Assembly: GCF_000966285.1 (NCBI RefSeq)
Contig: NZ_KQ031391.1
Location: 4,760,383-4,824,382, forward strand
Source: Pseudofrankia sp. DC12
Lineage (GTDB): Bacteria > Actinomycetota > Actinomycetes > Frankiales > Frankiaceae
Length of the DNA: 64,000 bases
Direction of reading: 5' to 3'
Shown here: piece by piece, positions 41,913 through 50,274 of the stretch
Layout: each line of letters opens with the position of its first letter
Numbering within the stretch: the stretch's first letter is position 1
Position numbers and translations under genes: made by a program
Notes under the pieces: model-generated
The model's input: the letters and a program-made list of their open reading frames with translations, nothing else
Databases searched by the model: none
What the model was told of the DNA's origin: nothing

Positions 41913-42671
41913 TTACGTCCACCTCCACGCCACCCCCGCGCACAAGCCCCCATACAGATCGGCAAACTCAGCGGAGACCCGACCGTCGATAGGTTTCAGC
42001 AAGATCCCGTCGTTCGGCTCACCCGGCCGCTCGATCCGCGTCAGCTTGTCGTACCCCCAGACCACCACTGGTTGGTCTCCAATGAAGTGCACCAGCACCC
42101 GGTAGCGCAGCGTCGGACTCTCGAACGACTGCCCGGAGAAGTCTTGGTCGCCAACCGGCTCCGGCTCGGCCTCTGGCACCTTCTCCCGGAAGCTGAACCT
42201 GTGCATCTGTCCGCGGCGCAGCGGCTCCGGGAAGTCGATGCGGTGGAGCACGCCTCCCGGCATCCGCTTGGACAGCGCGAGCGTGCCGCCCTCAATCTGA
42301 CTCAGCTCGGTCGGGCTGTAGGTGCCGTAGGTGAAGTGCGGCGCGCCGTCCACCAGCGAGATGACCGTGCGGGCCTGCCGGGACTCGACGAACCGGCGGT
42401 CCTGGATGACACAGACCACCTCCAGGCTGCTCAGGAGGTAGCCGCCGTGGGGGATTGGCAGCTGCGCCGGTGTCGGCGCTCCCGCGTAGAACGCGCTGAG
42501 TAGCCGCAGCGCCAACTCGTGGACGGCCTGCTCTTCCCAGTCGAGCACCGTGTCAGCTGACCGTCCGACCGTTTCTGCGTACGCCGCCCGGCGCTCCTTC
42601 AGGAGACCGGGCTCGCTGGCGTCGATGCCATACGCCGCCCAGAGCGCCCGTCCGCCCTCAGTGTCGTGCAT
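41913..42671 (-). CDS. Hypothetical protein, probably longer at its N-terminus (to about 42962)
   Basis: 252 residues from the ATG at 42671, ending GLCAGVAWRWT. No known domain; the middle (YLLSSLEVVCVIQDRRFVES) looks beta-rich. The frame continues upstream with clear protein-like sequence (LVTDLIWLRKGAGATLPRLA) up to a CTG at 42962 that has GGGG before it; no ATG, GTG or TTG is available in between. Either a CTG start is used or a start codon was lost. It diverges from the small-gene operon at 43060 and is probably cargo or a regulator of the element. Confidence 0.5.
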   Translation of the reverse strand: MHDTEGGRALWAAYGIDASEPGLLKERRAAYAETVGRSADTVLDWEEQAVHELALRLLSAFYAGAPTPAQLPIPHGGYLLSSLEVVCVIQDRRFVESRQARTVISLVDGAPHFTYGTYSPTELSQIEGGTLALSKRMPGGVLHRIDFPEPLRRGQMHRFSFREKVPEAEPEPVGDQDFSGQSFESPTLRYRVLVHFIGDQPVVVWGYDKLTRIERPGEPNDGILLKPIDGRVSAEFADLYGGLCAGVAWRWT

Positions 42672-43059
42672 CGATCGCAGTGCCGCGATGAACCGCTCGT
42701 GGATCGACTCAATGGGCTGGTCTGCGCCGCCGCAGGCTGCGACGACGGCTCCGGCCTGGGCGAGCCGGGGGAGCGTCGCGCCTGCGCCCTTGCGCAGCCA
42801 GATCAGGTCGGTGACGAGGTCTGGCTCGCCACTGCGACCTTGTCGCCTGGGTATGTCGGCCTCCCAAGATCGGAACCCCAGTTCCGTCCCACTTCTGACC
42901 GTCGGGTTGGCCTGCCTGGTGGAGTCGTGCCAGCCCGAGTGAACGGGATCGACACGAAACAGCGTAATCCCCGTGATCGGGCACCCGGAGCGGCGGCCTG
43001 GACCCCTCCGTTGTTTCCCGGGCTAATAGGTCATTCAGGTACAAATCGAAGGAGGATTC

Positions 43060-43347
43060 GTGGCCGGTGAACTCATGCGGCGCGCGACTGTTGGTCAGCC
43101 CGTCTCCCGGGCGACCATGCGCGCCGTCGTGCAGGTCGGTGAGTCGGTCGTGGCCAACCAGGCCGTGATTCGGGCCAAGGCCCGTGTCGGCGAGAGCGCC
43201 ATGTACGAGATCGCGTTCCTGAAGGGCACCCAGCGGCAGCTGGAGATGGGCAACCCAGAGCTCGGCGAGGCGCTGGCGCTCATCGCCAACACCACTGTGC
43301 ACGCCATCGCCCGCAGTGTGGCCTACTTTGGGGAGACGCTCGGCTGA
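43060..43347 (+). CDS. Small hypothetical protein of the integrative element
   Basis: 95 residues from a GTG with GGAGG six bases upstream. It is mainly helical and Ala-rich (MRAVVQVGESVVANQAVIRA, ALALIANTTVHAIARSVAYF), has no signal peptide, and contains no motif I can name. It is the first gene of a run of coupled small ORFs and shares its last base with the next start. Probably a conserved accessory protein of this element type; function unknown. Confidence 0.55.
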   Translation: MAGELMRRATVGQPVSRATMRAVVQVGESVVANQAVIRAKARVGESAMYEIAFLKGTQRQLEMGNPELGEALALIANTTVHAIARSVAYFGETLG

Positions 43348-43553
43348 TGACCATCGCCCTGCTGTGCATCGTGCTGCTACTCGGCCTGGTGGTTGGCTGG
43401 CTGTGCTACCGGGTGTCCGAGCTGCGGGCTCGTGACCTCGTGAGCCAGTTCGGCTACGACGAGGGCCAGGTCATCGACGGCATCCGTGCTCGGCGCCAGG
43501 ACGCTGAGGAGCAGATGCGCCGGATGACCAATCAGACCCCGTGGCAGCAGTGA
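43347..43553 (+). CDS. Small single-TM protein of the integrative element
   Basis: 68 residues: a membrane helix (IALLCIVLLLGLVVGWLCY) and a charged cytoplasmic tail (QDAEEQMRRMTNQ). It overlaps the gene before by one base and the gene after by four. Small membrane proteins like this accompany mycelial transfer genes in actinobacterial elements, but no specific role can be assigned. Confidence 0.55.
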   Translation: MTIALLCIVLLLGLVVGWLCYRVSELRARDLVSQFGYDEGQVIDGIRARRQDAEEQMRRMTNQTPWQQ

Positions 43554-43777
43554 CCCGACACACGGCCGACCAGGTAGCCGTCCGGCTGCCGCTGGTCGCC
43601 CTCCGATCCGAGACCATCTCGATCCTCACGGATCACTTCCAGCAGCTCTTCATGACCTGCTACGGCGAAGAGAAGAAGCGCCGTGAGCTGGCCGCCGCGC
43701 GGCTGCGGGCGGCGCTCGACGGCGTCGACCTGTTCCCGCTGGTCGATGCAAACCATGAGGACCACCGGCCGGAGTAG
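43550..43777 (+). CDS. Small hypothetical protein of the integrative element
   Basis: 75 residues from the GTG in a GTGA overlap (43541 is a possible earlier start). A predicted helical protein with FQQLFMTCYGEEKKRRELAA and an Asp/His-rich end (VDANHEDHRPE). No known family. Coupled to the membrane protein before it. Confidence 0.5.
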   Translation: MTRHTADQVAVRLPLVALRSETISILTDHFQQLFMTCYGEEKKRRELAAARLRAALDGVDLFPLVDANHEDHRPE

Positions 43778-43831
43778 CCGGCGGTCGCTCCAATTCCCAA
43801 TCACCTACCTGGCGGCAGGCTGGCGGTAGCC

Positions 43832-44428
43832 ATGCCTGCCGCCAGGAGAAACGAGTTCCACATTCCGCATTTCAGGGCATCGGAGGAACCGGTGCCAGCG
43901 AACACGGCAACACCCGCGGCCGACGGCCATCGTTATGCCACGATCCTGGCCGACCCGCCTTGGGACACCCTCCAGAAGGGCGCCCGCGGCGCGATCCGGC
44001 ACTACCCGGTCATGGCGCTGGACGCGATCAAGACGCTGCCGGTCGGGCGGCTGGCGCAGGACCGTGCCCACTGCTGGCTGTGGGTCACCAACGCCACGGT
44101 GCACGTCGGCCAAGACGTGCTGACGGCCTGGGGCTTCACCTACCGCTCGATCCTGACGTGGATCAAGCCGCGGTTCGGCCTCGGCATCTACCTGCGGAAC
44201 CAGACCGAACACCTCCTGCTTGGCACGCGCGGCAGTGCGCCCATCCGCTTCCGTGGTCAGGGCAGCTGGTTCTATGCGCCGCTCCAGGAGCACAGCCACA
44301 AACCGGAGGAGCAGTTCGCGATCATCGAGCGCTGCTCGCCCGGACCGTACCTAGAGCTGTTCGCCCGGCGCCGCCGTCCCGGCTGGCACGTCTGGGGCAA
44401 CGAGGTCGACAGCGATGTGGCGCTGTGA
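43832..44428 (+). CDS. MT-A70 family N6-adenine methyltransferase
   Basis: 198 residues. The catalytic motif DPPW occurs in ATILADPPWDTLQKGARG, and the family blocks HCWLWVTNATVHVGQDVL, GFTYRSILTWIKPRFGLGIY, NQTEHLLLGTRG and YLELFARRRRPGWHVWGNE follow in order. MT-A70 enzymes in mobile elements usually methylate adenine in DNA; here it may protect the element from restriction or mark it for replication. No matching endonuclease is nearby. Its stop overlaps the GTG of the next small gene (GTGA). Confidence 0.8.
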   Translation: MPAARRNEFHIPHFRASEEPVPANTATPAADGHRYATILADPPWDTLQKGARGAIRHYPVMALDAIKTLPVGRLAQDRAHCWLWVTNATVHVGQDVLTAWGFTYRSILTWIKPRFGLGIYLRNQTEHLLLGTRGSAPIRFRGQGSWFYAPLQEHSHKPEEQFAIIERCSPGPYLELFARRRRPGWHVWGNEVDSDVAL

Positions 44429-44613
44429 AGCGGCGTCCGGCCGCATCGCCGTGGCGGCGTATCCGCGTGTACGGGTCGCAGCGGTCCGACGTGGACGTCG
44501 ACCTGGTGGCGCAGGTCTTGGTCGCCATTAGCGAGGACCTGCCCCGCGACTCGACGCCGGCCGAACCCCAGGCACCGGACAGCGAAGCCGACGACGCCCC
44601 GCCTGCCGAGTGA
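44425..44613 (+). CDS. Small protein with IRVYG motif (paralogue of 45700-45846)
   Basis: 62 residues from a GTG coupled to the methyltransferase stop. The core IRVYGSQRSDVDVDLVAQVL, followed by VAISED, matches IRVFGAPKKKIDLDQFIQAL and VIASQED in the ORF at 45700. The tail is acidic and Pro-rich. The pair is too short for a known fold; a beta strand plus helix is likely. Two copies within 1.3 kb suggest a conserved part of this element type. Confidence 0.5.
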   Translation: MKRRPAASPWRRIRVYGSQRSDVDVDLVAQVLVAISEDLPRDSTPAEPQAPDSEADDAPPAE

Positions 44614-44639
44614 AGACGCCCTGCGAGGAAGGAACGACT

Positions 44640-44804
44640 GTGCAGAGCTGGCGCAACAAACTGGTAGAAGCCGTCGTGCTCTTGGTGGCAGTCAGCCTCG
44701 GCACGCGACTCGCCTACGAGACGGCCCGGCCGCTCCTCATGCCCGCGCTGGTCGTACTCCTGCTGCTCGGGCTGTCGTCGCTGGTACTGCGGCGCCGGAG
44801 GTAG
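44640..44804 (+). CDS. Small membrane protein of the integrative element
   Basis: 54 residues from a GTG with GAAGGA before it; an in-frame GTG at 44610 is less likely. Two short hydrophobic stretches (VEAVVLLVAVSLGTRLAY and LMPALVVLLLLGLSSLVL) form a probable membrane hairpin, ending RRRR. It directly precedes the DUF2637 gene and may be part of the same transfer complex. Confidence 0.5.
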   Translation: MQSWRNKLVEAVVLLVAVSLGTRLAYETARPLLMPALVVLLLLGLSSLVLRRRR

Positions 44805-44807
44805 CAC

Positions 44808-45494
44808 ATGGCTGGTAGCTCCGGCGGCCCGTTCACAGGCCGAGCCGCGGTGCTCGTGCGGCGCATGACGACAACGGTGGTGTTCGTCATCGCCCTGCTG
44901 GCGTTCGCTTTCGGGTTCGGCAATGGCCTCGCCCTGGGCGTCCGGCTCGGCGTGGCGACGTGGATTGCGCCCTTGGTTGCGCCAGCGGTCGACCTGTCGG
45001 TCATGGCGCTGCTGGCGGTCACGCAGTACCTGCGCGCCCAGGGCGTCGAAGACCGATTGACCGGCGCGCGAATGCTCCTGGTGCTGTGCGGCCTCATGAC
45101 CTTCGCCCTCAACACCGCCATGTCGCTGCTGACCGGCGCCTGGGGACGGGCCTGCTTCGATGCCGTCGCCCCCACGCTCCTGATTGGCTGGAGCGAGGTC
45201 GCCCCGCGTCTCTTGGTGCTGCTGCACCAGTCCACCGTCCCGGACGCTCCGGCGGACGGTCAGCAGATCGTCCCGGACGGCCCGGGGACGGTCCCAGGCC
45301 GCCGCGCGGACCGTCCCGATGCAGGGACGGCACTCCCGTCCGGGCTCGTGAAGGCAGCTCGCCAGGCCGACGCCGCGCACCGCAAGGCGACCGGGCGGCC
45401 AATCACCCGGGACGAACTCCGGGCGCAACTGCGCGTCTCCAATGCGCTGGCCGGTCAGCTGGTTCAGCAGCTCCGCGCTGCGAACGGGACATAG
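44808..45494 (+). CDS. DUF2637 / SpdB-like membrane protein
   Basis: 228 residues. Four membrane helices in the first 130 residues (VVFVIALLAFAFGFGNGLAL, WIAPLVAPAVDLSVMALLAV, MLLVLCGLMTFALNTAMSLL and a last one with TLLIGWSEVAPRLLVLLHQ) are typical of DUF2637. A Pro/Asp-rich linker and a C-terminal HTH-like end follow (TRDELRAQLRVSNALAGQLV). Such proteins occur beside transfer genes of actinobacterial conjugative elements and are thought to help spread DNA between mycelial compartments. The role here is inferred from family and context. Confidence 0.7.
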   Translation: MAGSSGGPFTGRAAVLVRRMTTTVVFVIALLAFAFGFGNGLALGVRLGVATWIAPLVAPAVDLSVMALLAVTQYLRAQGVEDRLTGARMLLVLCGLMTFALNTAMSLLTGAWGRACFDAVAPTLLIGWSEVAPRLLVLLHQSTVPDAPADGQQIVPDGPGTVPGRRADRPDAGTALPSGLVKAARQADAAHRKATGRPITRDELRAQLRVSNALAGQLVQQLRAANGT

Positions 45495-45699
45495 TCGAAG
45501 ACTGTTGTGTTATGCGCTACGGATTTTCAGAGGTGACTGTCGGCGCGCCTCTTATTTGGGGCTTGACAAAATGGTCGCGCTTATGCATAAGGAAAAGAAG
45601 AGGCTTCGTCGCCATCATTGCGGGCCAGTACCTGGCCCGCCCTCGGCACACCTGCCGCCGTCGCGACGCTCTTCTGACAAGGTAATCGGGAGAAATCGC

Positions 45700-45846
45700 A
45701 TGGCGGGACATGGGGTTATTCGGGTGTTCGGTGCACCCAAAAAGAAGATCGACCTGGACCAGTTCATTCAGGCCCTGGTGATCGCGAGCCAGGAGGACGC
45801 AGCCACCGAACCCGCTCGTCAACTGGCCGTGGAGGCCGGCCAGTGA
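45700..45846 (+). CDS. Small protein with IRVFG motif (paralogue of 44425-44613)
   Basis: 48 residues from an ATG preceded by GGGAG. VIRVFGAPKKKIDLDQFIQ, then ALVIASQEDAATEP, aligns with the ORF at 44425. Its stop overlaps the GTG of the big ATPase gene, so it is translated with it. The 200 bases upstream (45495-45699) hold no other gene I can support. Role unknown; a partner of the ATPase is plausible. Confidence 0.5.
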   Translation: MAGHGVIRVFGAPKKKIDLDQFIQALVIASQEDAATEPARQLAVEAGQ

Positions 45847-48143
45847 TGGTCCTGTTCGCCGTCGTCGCTGGCGTCCTCGTGATGCTGGCTGCGGTCGTCG
45901 GCATTCGTGCCCTGGAGGCGCGCCAGTGGCGCGCCACGCTCGTGCCCTACCGGCTGACGCTGCCCAGCGGTCTGAAGCCGGACGACGTCGCTCAGTGGCT
46001 TGCCCTGGTGGCCGCCGCGACGCACCCGCCGCGCTGGTCGCTGCTGGTCATGCCGCCGCTGGGCTTGGAGATCGTGGCCACGGAGCGCGGCATCGCGCAC
46101 TACGTGCTGCTGCCGAAGAACGCGGAAGCCAAGCTGCTGAGCACGCTCAGGGCGGGCCTGCCCAGCACGCGGATTGAGCCGGCCCCGGAGTTCCTGCGGA
46201 ACCGGCCGCGTGTCCGGATCGCTGCCGAGCTGACCTTGACCTCACGCCGCCGACCGCTCGCGACCGACCGGGCCGAGAGCCTGGCTGCTGGTCTTCTGGC
46301 GTCGCTTCAGCCGTTGGGCGCCAGGGAGGAGGTGCGGCTGCAGTGGGCGCTGACCAGTGCCGGCACGACGCTGCCCGTGCACAGCGCCTCACCCAAAGCT
46401 GCGGACACTTGGTGGAGCACCTACCTCGTAGATGGAGCGCTGCCAACCGACGCCGAAGCCATCCGCGCCCAGCGGGTCAAGGAAGCCAATCCGCTGCTCC
46501 ATGGAGTTGCACGCGTTGGGGTTGTGGCGTCGAGTCGGCCGCGGGCACTGGCACTGTTCGGCCGCACCTGGCCGGCCCTGCACGGACCGAATGCCCCGGG
46601 CGTCAGGCTGGTACGCCGCTGGCTGCCCGCCTCGGTCGTGGCGCGGCGCATGGAGCGGCGTGCGCTGCCGCTGCTGCGGTGGCCATTGCTGCTGAGCACG
46701 GTGGAGTTGCCCAGCCTGCTTGGTTTCCTGCTGGGAGCGGTGTCGTTGCCCGGGTTGCCAAAGGCCGCCAGTCGTCTGGTGGCGCCCTCGCCGGCCATGG
46801 CCCGCTCCGGCACCGTCCTGGCTCGCAGCAACTACCCGGGCATGGAGCAGGTGCCGCTGGCTTTGCGGACGCCGGACCGGCTGCGCCACCTCTACCTGCT
46901 GGGCCCGACCGGTGTCGGTAAGTCCACCCTGATCGCCAACCTGGTGCTGCAGGACGCTGCCGCCGGCTTGGGCCTGCTGCTCATCGACCCCAAGAGCGAT
47001 CTCGTCGAGGACGTCTTGGCCCGGCTGCCCGAAGGCCGCCTCCAGGACGTCGTCGTGCTCGACCCCTCAGCCACCGACCGGCCGGTGGGTTTCAACCTCA
47101 TCGGCGGGCTGCGAGCCGAGCAGGACAAAGAGCTGGTCGTCGACAACGTCGTGCACATCATGGCCGAGCTGTGGCATACCTCGTTCGGGCCGCGAACCAC
47201 CGACGTGCTGCGCAACTCGCTGCTGACGCTGACTCACACGACGGCCGCGGACGGCTCAGCGTTCACCCTCGCTGAAGTGCCCGAGCTGCTCACCAATCCC
47301 AGTTTCCGCCGTCGTGTGACCGCGCAGCCCGGCGTGCCCGAGGGCGTTAGGCCGTTCTGGCATGCCTACGAGGAGATGGGCGACGTCCAGCGGCTCCAGG
47401 TGATCGGGCCGGCGATGAACAAGCTCCGAGCCATCCTGACGCGGTCGTCGCTGCGCCTGATGCTCGGCCAGAGCCGCGGCTTCGATCTGTCGGAGCTGTT
47501 CACGAAGCAGCGCATCGTGCTGGTACCGCTGTCTAAGGGCGTGATCGGCACCGACACCGCGCAGCTGCTCGGGGCACTGCTGGTGGCCTCGCTCTGGCAG
47601 GCCACGCTGGCTCGCGCCGCGGTGCCGCCCGACCAGCGGCGGCCGGTCATGGTCTACCTCGATGAATTCCAGGACGTCCTGCGCCTGCCGCTCGACGTGG
47701 CCGACATGCTGGCCCAGGCTCGCGGCCTGGGGGTCGGGCTGACGCTGGCCCACCAGCAGCTCGGCCAGTTGTCCGAGGCAGTTAAGGCTGCGGTGCTCGG
47801 CACCGCCCGTTCGTCGGTCGTCTTCCAGCTCGACTACGACGACGCCCAGAAGATGGCCCAGCGCTTCGGGCCGCTCACCCGCGAAGATCTCATGGGCCTG
47901 GCGGCCTACGAGGTCGCCTTGCGACTCAACGTCGGCAACACGACCTTGCACCCGGTGACCGGCATGACGCTGCCCTTGCCGGACGCGCACCGCGACGGCC
48001 GGCTGCTGGCCGAACAGAGCCGCGAGCGTTACGGCACGGCCCGTGCGGACGTCGAGGCCGCCCTGCGCGCCCGGGTTGACCAGGCTGCCGAGCCCGGCAT
48101 GGGGCCAGCCATTGGCCGCCGCAAGCGTGGAGGCGCCGCATGA
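45843..48143 (+). CDS. TraG/VirD4-FtsK-like conjugative ATPase
   Basis: 766 residues from the GTG of a GTGA overlap. One N-terminal membrane helix (FAVVAGVLVMLAAVVGI), a second hydrophobic region near residues 280-310, then the P-loop ATPase: Walker A GPTGVGKSTLIANLVL at about residue 354, LLLIDPKSDLVEDVLARLP just after, Walker B MVYLDEFQDVLRLP at about residue 602, and a sensor motif TLAHQQLGQLSEAVKAAVLG. This is the coupling-protein type of motor, which pumps DNA through a membrane pore during conjugation. In this element it is the main transfer protein; no other type IV secretion genes are visible. Confidence 0.8.
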   Translation: MMVLFAVVAGVLVMLAAVVGIRALEARQWRATLVPYRLTLPSGLKPDDVAQWLALVAAATHPPRWSLLVMPPLGLEIVATERGIAHYVLLPKNAEAKLLSTLRAGLPSTRIEPAPEFLRNRPRVRIAAELTLTSRRRPLATDRAESLAAGLLASLQPLGAREEVRLQWALTSAGTTLPVHSASPKAADTWWSTYLVDGALPTDAEAIRAQRVKEANPLLHGVARVGVVASSRPRALALFGRTWPALHGPNAPGVRLVRRWLPASVVARRMERRALPLLRWPLLLSTVELPSLLGFLLGAVSLPGLPKAASRLVAPSPAMARSGTVLARSNYPGMEQVPLALRTPDRLRHLYLLGPTGVGKSTLIANLVLQDAAAGLGLLLIDPKSDLVEDVLARLPEGRLQDVVVLDPSATDRPVGFNLIGGLRAEQDKELVVDNVVHIMAELWHTSFGPRTTDVLRNSLLTLTHTTAADGSAFTLAEVPELLTNPSFRRRVTAQPGVPEGVRPFWHAYEEMGDVQRLQVIGPAMNKLRAILTRSSLRLMLGQSRGFDLSELFTKQRIVLVPLSKGVIGTDTAQLLGALLVASLWQATLARAAVPPDQRRPVMVYLDEFQDVLRLPLDVADMLAQARGLGVGLTLAHQQLGQLSEAVKAAVLGTARSSVVFQLDYDDAQKMAQRFGPLTREDLMGLAAYEVALRLNVGNTTLHPVTGMTLPLPDAHRDGRLLAEQSRERYGTARADVEAALRARVDQAAEPGMGPAIGRRKRGGAA

Positions 48144-48280
48144 CTACCCACCCGGCCGCATCACCGGTCGCCCACCCGCTCGCGTCGAGTGGCGCCCGCC
48201 GTTTGTCCTGGTCAGGGCGCTACCGGCTGCCTGTGCGTCCAACGACTCATGATGACCTTCGCAGTGGAGGTCTGCCATGA
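48140..48280 (+). CDS. Very small coupled ORF between ATPase and replication-relaxation genes
   Basis: 46 residues, ATG at 48140. Its start overlaps the ATPase stop as ATGA, and its stop overlaps the next start, again as ATGA. The product (RRLSWSGRYRLPVRPTTHDD in the middle) is basic and has no known domain. The double overlap is the main evidence for translation. It may only carry ribosomes from one large gene to the next. Confidence 0.4.
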   Translation: MTTHPAASPVAHPLASSGARRLSWSGRYRLPVRPTTHDDLRSGGLP

Positions 48281-49095
48281 CGGCCCCCCGTCACTCTCAG
48301 GCCGCTGTCGAGCGGCTCGTCGACCAGCTGAGCCTGCGGGACCGCTCCGTACTAGTCGACTTGGCCCGGGTCCGAGTTTTGACCGGCGACCATCTGACCC
48401 GCCTCCATTTCCACGATCTCGCCGCCACCTCGCGTGACCGCACCCGGCGACGTGTGCTGGCTCGCCTGGCCGAGCTGGATCTCGTGTCGCGGTTGGAGCG
48501 GACCGTCGGTGGCGTGCGGGCCGGCAGCTCGGGTCACGTCTATGCCCTCGGCGTCGTCGGCCAGCGTGTGCTGGCGCTGCTCGACGCTGCGGCGGAGACC
48601 GGAGGGGGCTTGACTGCTCGGGCGCGGCGCCCGTGGACGCCCGGCCAGCTCTTCCTCAAGCACACGCTGGCGATCTCCGAGTTGTACGTCCAGCTCACGG
48701 AGCTGTGCCGCGCCGGGCTGCTGACGCTCGGCCGCTTCGAGGCCGAACCGGCGGCCTGGTGGCCGGACGGCGGTGGCGGTCTCCTAAAGCCGGACGCCTC
48801 GGTCTGCGTGGCCCTCGGCGAGTTCGAGGACTCGTGGTTCGTGGAGGTCGACCGGGCGACCGAGTCGCCGGAGACGCTGCGGCGGAAGCTGGTCCGGTAC
48901 GTCGACTTCGCCCGCGCCGGGCAGCTCGGGCCGGACGGCGTGACGCCGCGGGTCCTGGTAACGGTGCCGCACGAGCGGCGCCTCCAGGACGTCCGCGCCG
49001 TACTGGCTCGCCTTCCACCGCCAACCGACCGGCTATTTGCGGCGATTCCCTTCAATTCGGCGGTTGGGTATCTGGTGGAAGTGCTGCGGGAATGA
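48277..49095 (+). CDS. Replication-relaxation family protein
   Basis: 272 residues. A winged-helix N-terminus (VLTGDHLTRLHFHDLAATSR, RRRVLARLAELDLVSRLERT) and a later segment FLKHTLAISELYVQLTELCR with DSWFVEVDRATESPETLRRK match the replication-relaxation family, found on actinobacterial and firmicute mobile elements. The C-terminal part resembles a nuclease fold with acidic residues (KPDASVCVALGEFEDSWFVE). It is probably required to start element replication or DNA processing before transfer. It is the last gene in the coupled run that begins at 43060. Confidence 0.75.
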   Translation: MTAPRHSQAAVERLVDQLSLRDRSVLVDLARVRVLTGDHLTRLHFHDLAATSRDRTRRRVLARLAELDLVSRLERTVGGVRAGSSGHVYALGVVGQRVLALLDAAAETGGGLTARARRPWTPGQLFLKHTLAISELYVQLTELCRAGLLTLGRFEAEPAAWWPDGGGGLLKPDASVCVALGEFEDSWFVEVDRATESPETLRRKLVRYVDFARAGQLGPDGVTPRVLVTVPHERRLQDVRAVLARLPPPTDRLFAAIPFNSAVGYLVEVLRE

Positions 49096-49170
49096 TTAAA
49101 CCTTGATGAACTGTATTGCAAGCGCGCAATGACTGAGGGATACTGGCAGAGTAAAAGGAGGGATAGGGCT

Positions 49171-49530
49171 ATGGAAGAAGCGATGCGGCCACGGTCGCTG
49201 GGTGCCTTCATCCGCCAGGCGCGCCTTGCCCGGCAGCTTTCAGGCGCACAGCTCGCCCGGCGTGCTGGCGTCCATCCCTCCAACATCTCCCGTATCGAGA
49301 GCGGCGAAACGGCGTCCCCCACTCCTGGGCTGTTGCAGCGCCTCGCCCGCGCCCTGGACGTCGACCAGGCTGACCTACTGGCCTACCTCGGGCTGACCGT
49401 ACCTCGGGCTACACCGCCACTCCGTACCTATCTCCGGACGACCTACCCGGCCCTACCAGACGAAGCGCTTCGGGAGGCCGAAGACGCGGTCGTCCAGATC
49501 GCAGAAAGGTACGAGGTCGACCGCTACTAG
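49171..49530 (+). CDS. XRE-family regulator paired with ImmA-like protease
   Basis: 119 residues from the ATG at 49171, which follows GGAGGG; an ATG at 49129 is possible. The XRE HTH is LGAFIRQARLARQLSGAQLA, RRAGVHPSNISRIESGE and LLQRLARALDVDQADLLAYL. A C-terminal helical piece (LPDEALREAEDAVVQIAERY) may bind the protease encoded next. In ICEBs1-like elements the repressor is cut by ImmA to start excision; the order here (XRE, ImmA-like, recombinase) fits such a switch. Confidence 0.8.
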   Translation: MEEAMRPRSLGAFIRQARLARQLSGAQLARRAGVHPSNISRIESGETASPTPGLLQRLARALDVDQADLLAYLGLTVPRATPPLRTYLRTTYPALPDEALREAEDAVVQIAERYEVDRY

Positions 49531-49585
49531 ATTTCCCATCTGCTCCGCATGCAACACGTAAGGCACACCAGGAAGGGGGTACGCC

Positions 49586-50257
49586 TTGGCTACCAACGAC
49601 AATATTCTAACCAAAGTTCGGGAGGTCATCCCGGCACGTGCGATAACCCAGGGCGAAGCCCTGATCTTGGCGGAACGACAGGCGTCGCTGCTTATGAGAA
49701 TGCTTGATATTCGAGAGGTTCCGGTCGACGTCCTCCGGATTAGTGAGCTGCCGAACATCGAGGTACGGGTAAAGCCACGGCATGAGATGCCGGAGATAGC
49801 TGCACTGCCCGAGACCTCGGAGATTGGCGGCGTCACACAAGTCATGCCCGACGGCAGGACGGTGTTTACGATCAACCGCGAGGACCCGGTTGGCCGGCGC
49901 CGCTTCAGCTTGGCGCACGAACTCAAGCACCTGCTCGACGACCCCATTGTCAAGACAGCCTATGTCAAGCTCGGCTACGGGAGTGAAGACTACCGGGCAC
50001 GTCAGATTGAGCGGATCTGTGATCACTTTGCGGCCTGCTTCCTGATGCCGCGCAGCGTGCTCAAGCGCTTTTGGATGGGCGGCCTCCAGGACCTCGAACC
50101 GCTCGCCGAACAATTCAAGGTTTCCATGTCGGCCATGCAAATCCGGCTCAAGTACCTTGGTCTGACCGACGAAGCTGAGCGGCCGGTGTCGGAGTACTTC
50201 CGGCTCGACGGGTCGTCCCTGGGGTTTGGATTTGACTGCCCGAATATGGCGGCGTAA
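49586..50257 (+). CDS. ImmA/IrrE-type metallopeptidase
   Basis: 223 residues from a TTG with GGAAGGGGG upstream. The zinc motif HELKH is at residues 111-115 (RRFSLAHELKHLLDD), and the third ligand region ERICDHFAACFLMPRSVLKR follows, then EQFKVSMSAMQIRLKYLGL, the usual recognition helix. ImmA proteases cleave the partner XRE repressor in response to DNA damage or quorum signals. The gene follows the XRE gene by 55 bases and precedes the recombinase by 17, so a control cassette for excision is likely. Confidence 0.85.
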   Translation: MATNDNILTKVREVIPARAITQGEALILAERQASLLMRMLDIREVPVDVLRISELPNIEVRVKPRHEMPEIAALPETSEIGGVTQVMPDGRTVFTINREDPVGRRRFSLAHELKHLLDDPIVKTAYVKLGYGSEDYRARQIERICDHFAACFLMPRSVLKRFWMGGLQDLEPLAEQFKVSMSAMQIRLKYLGLTDEAERPVSEYFRLDGSSLGFGFDCPNMAA

Positions 50258-50274
50258 ATAAGAAAGGAGAAGAG

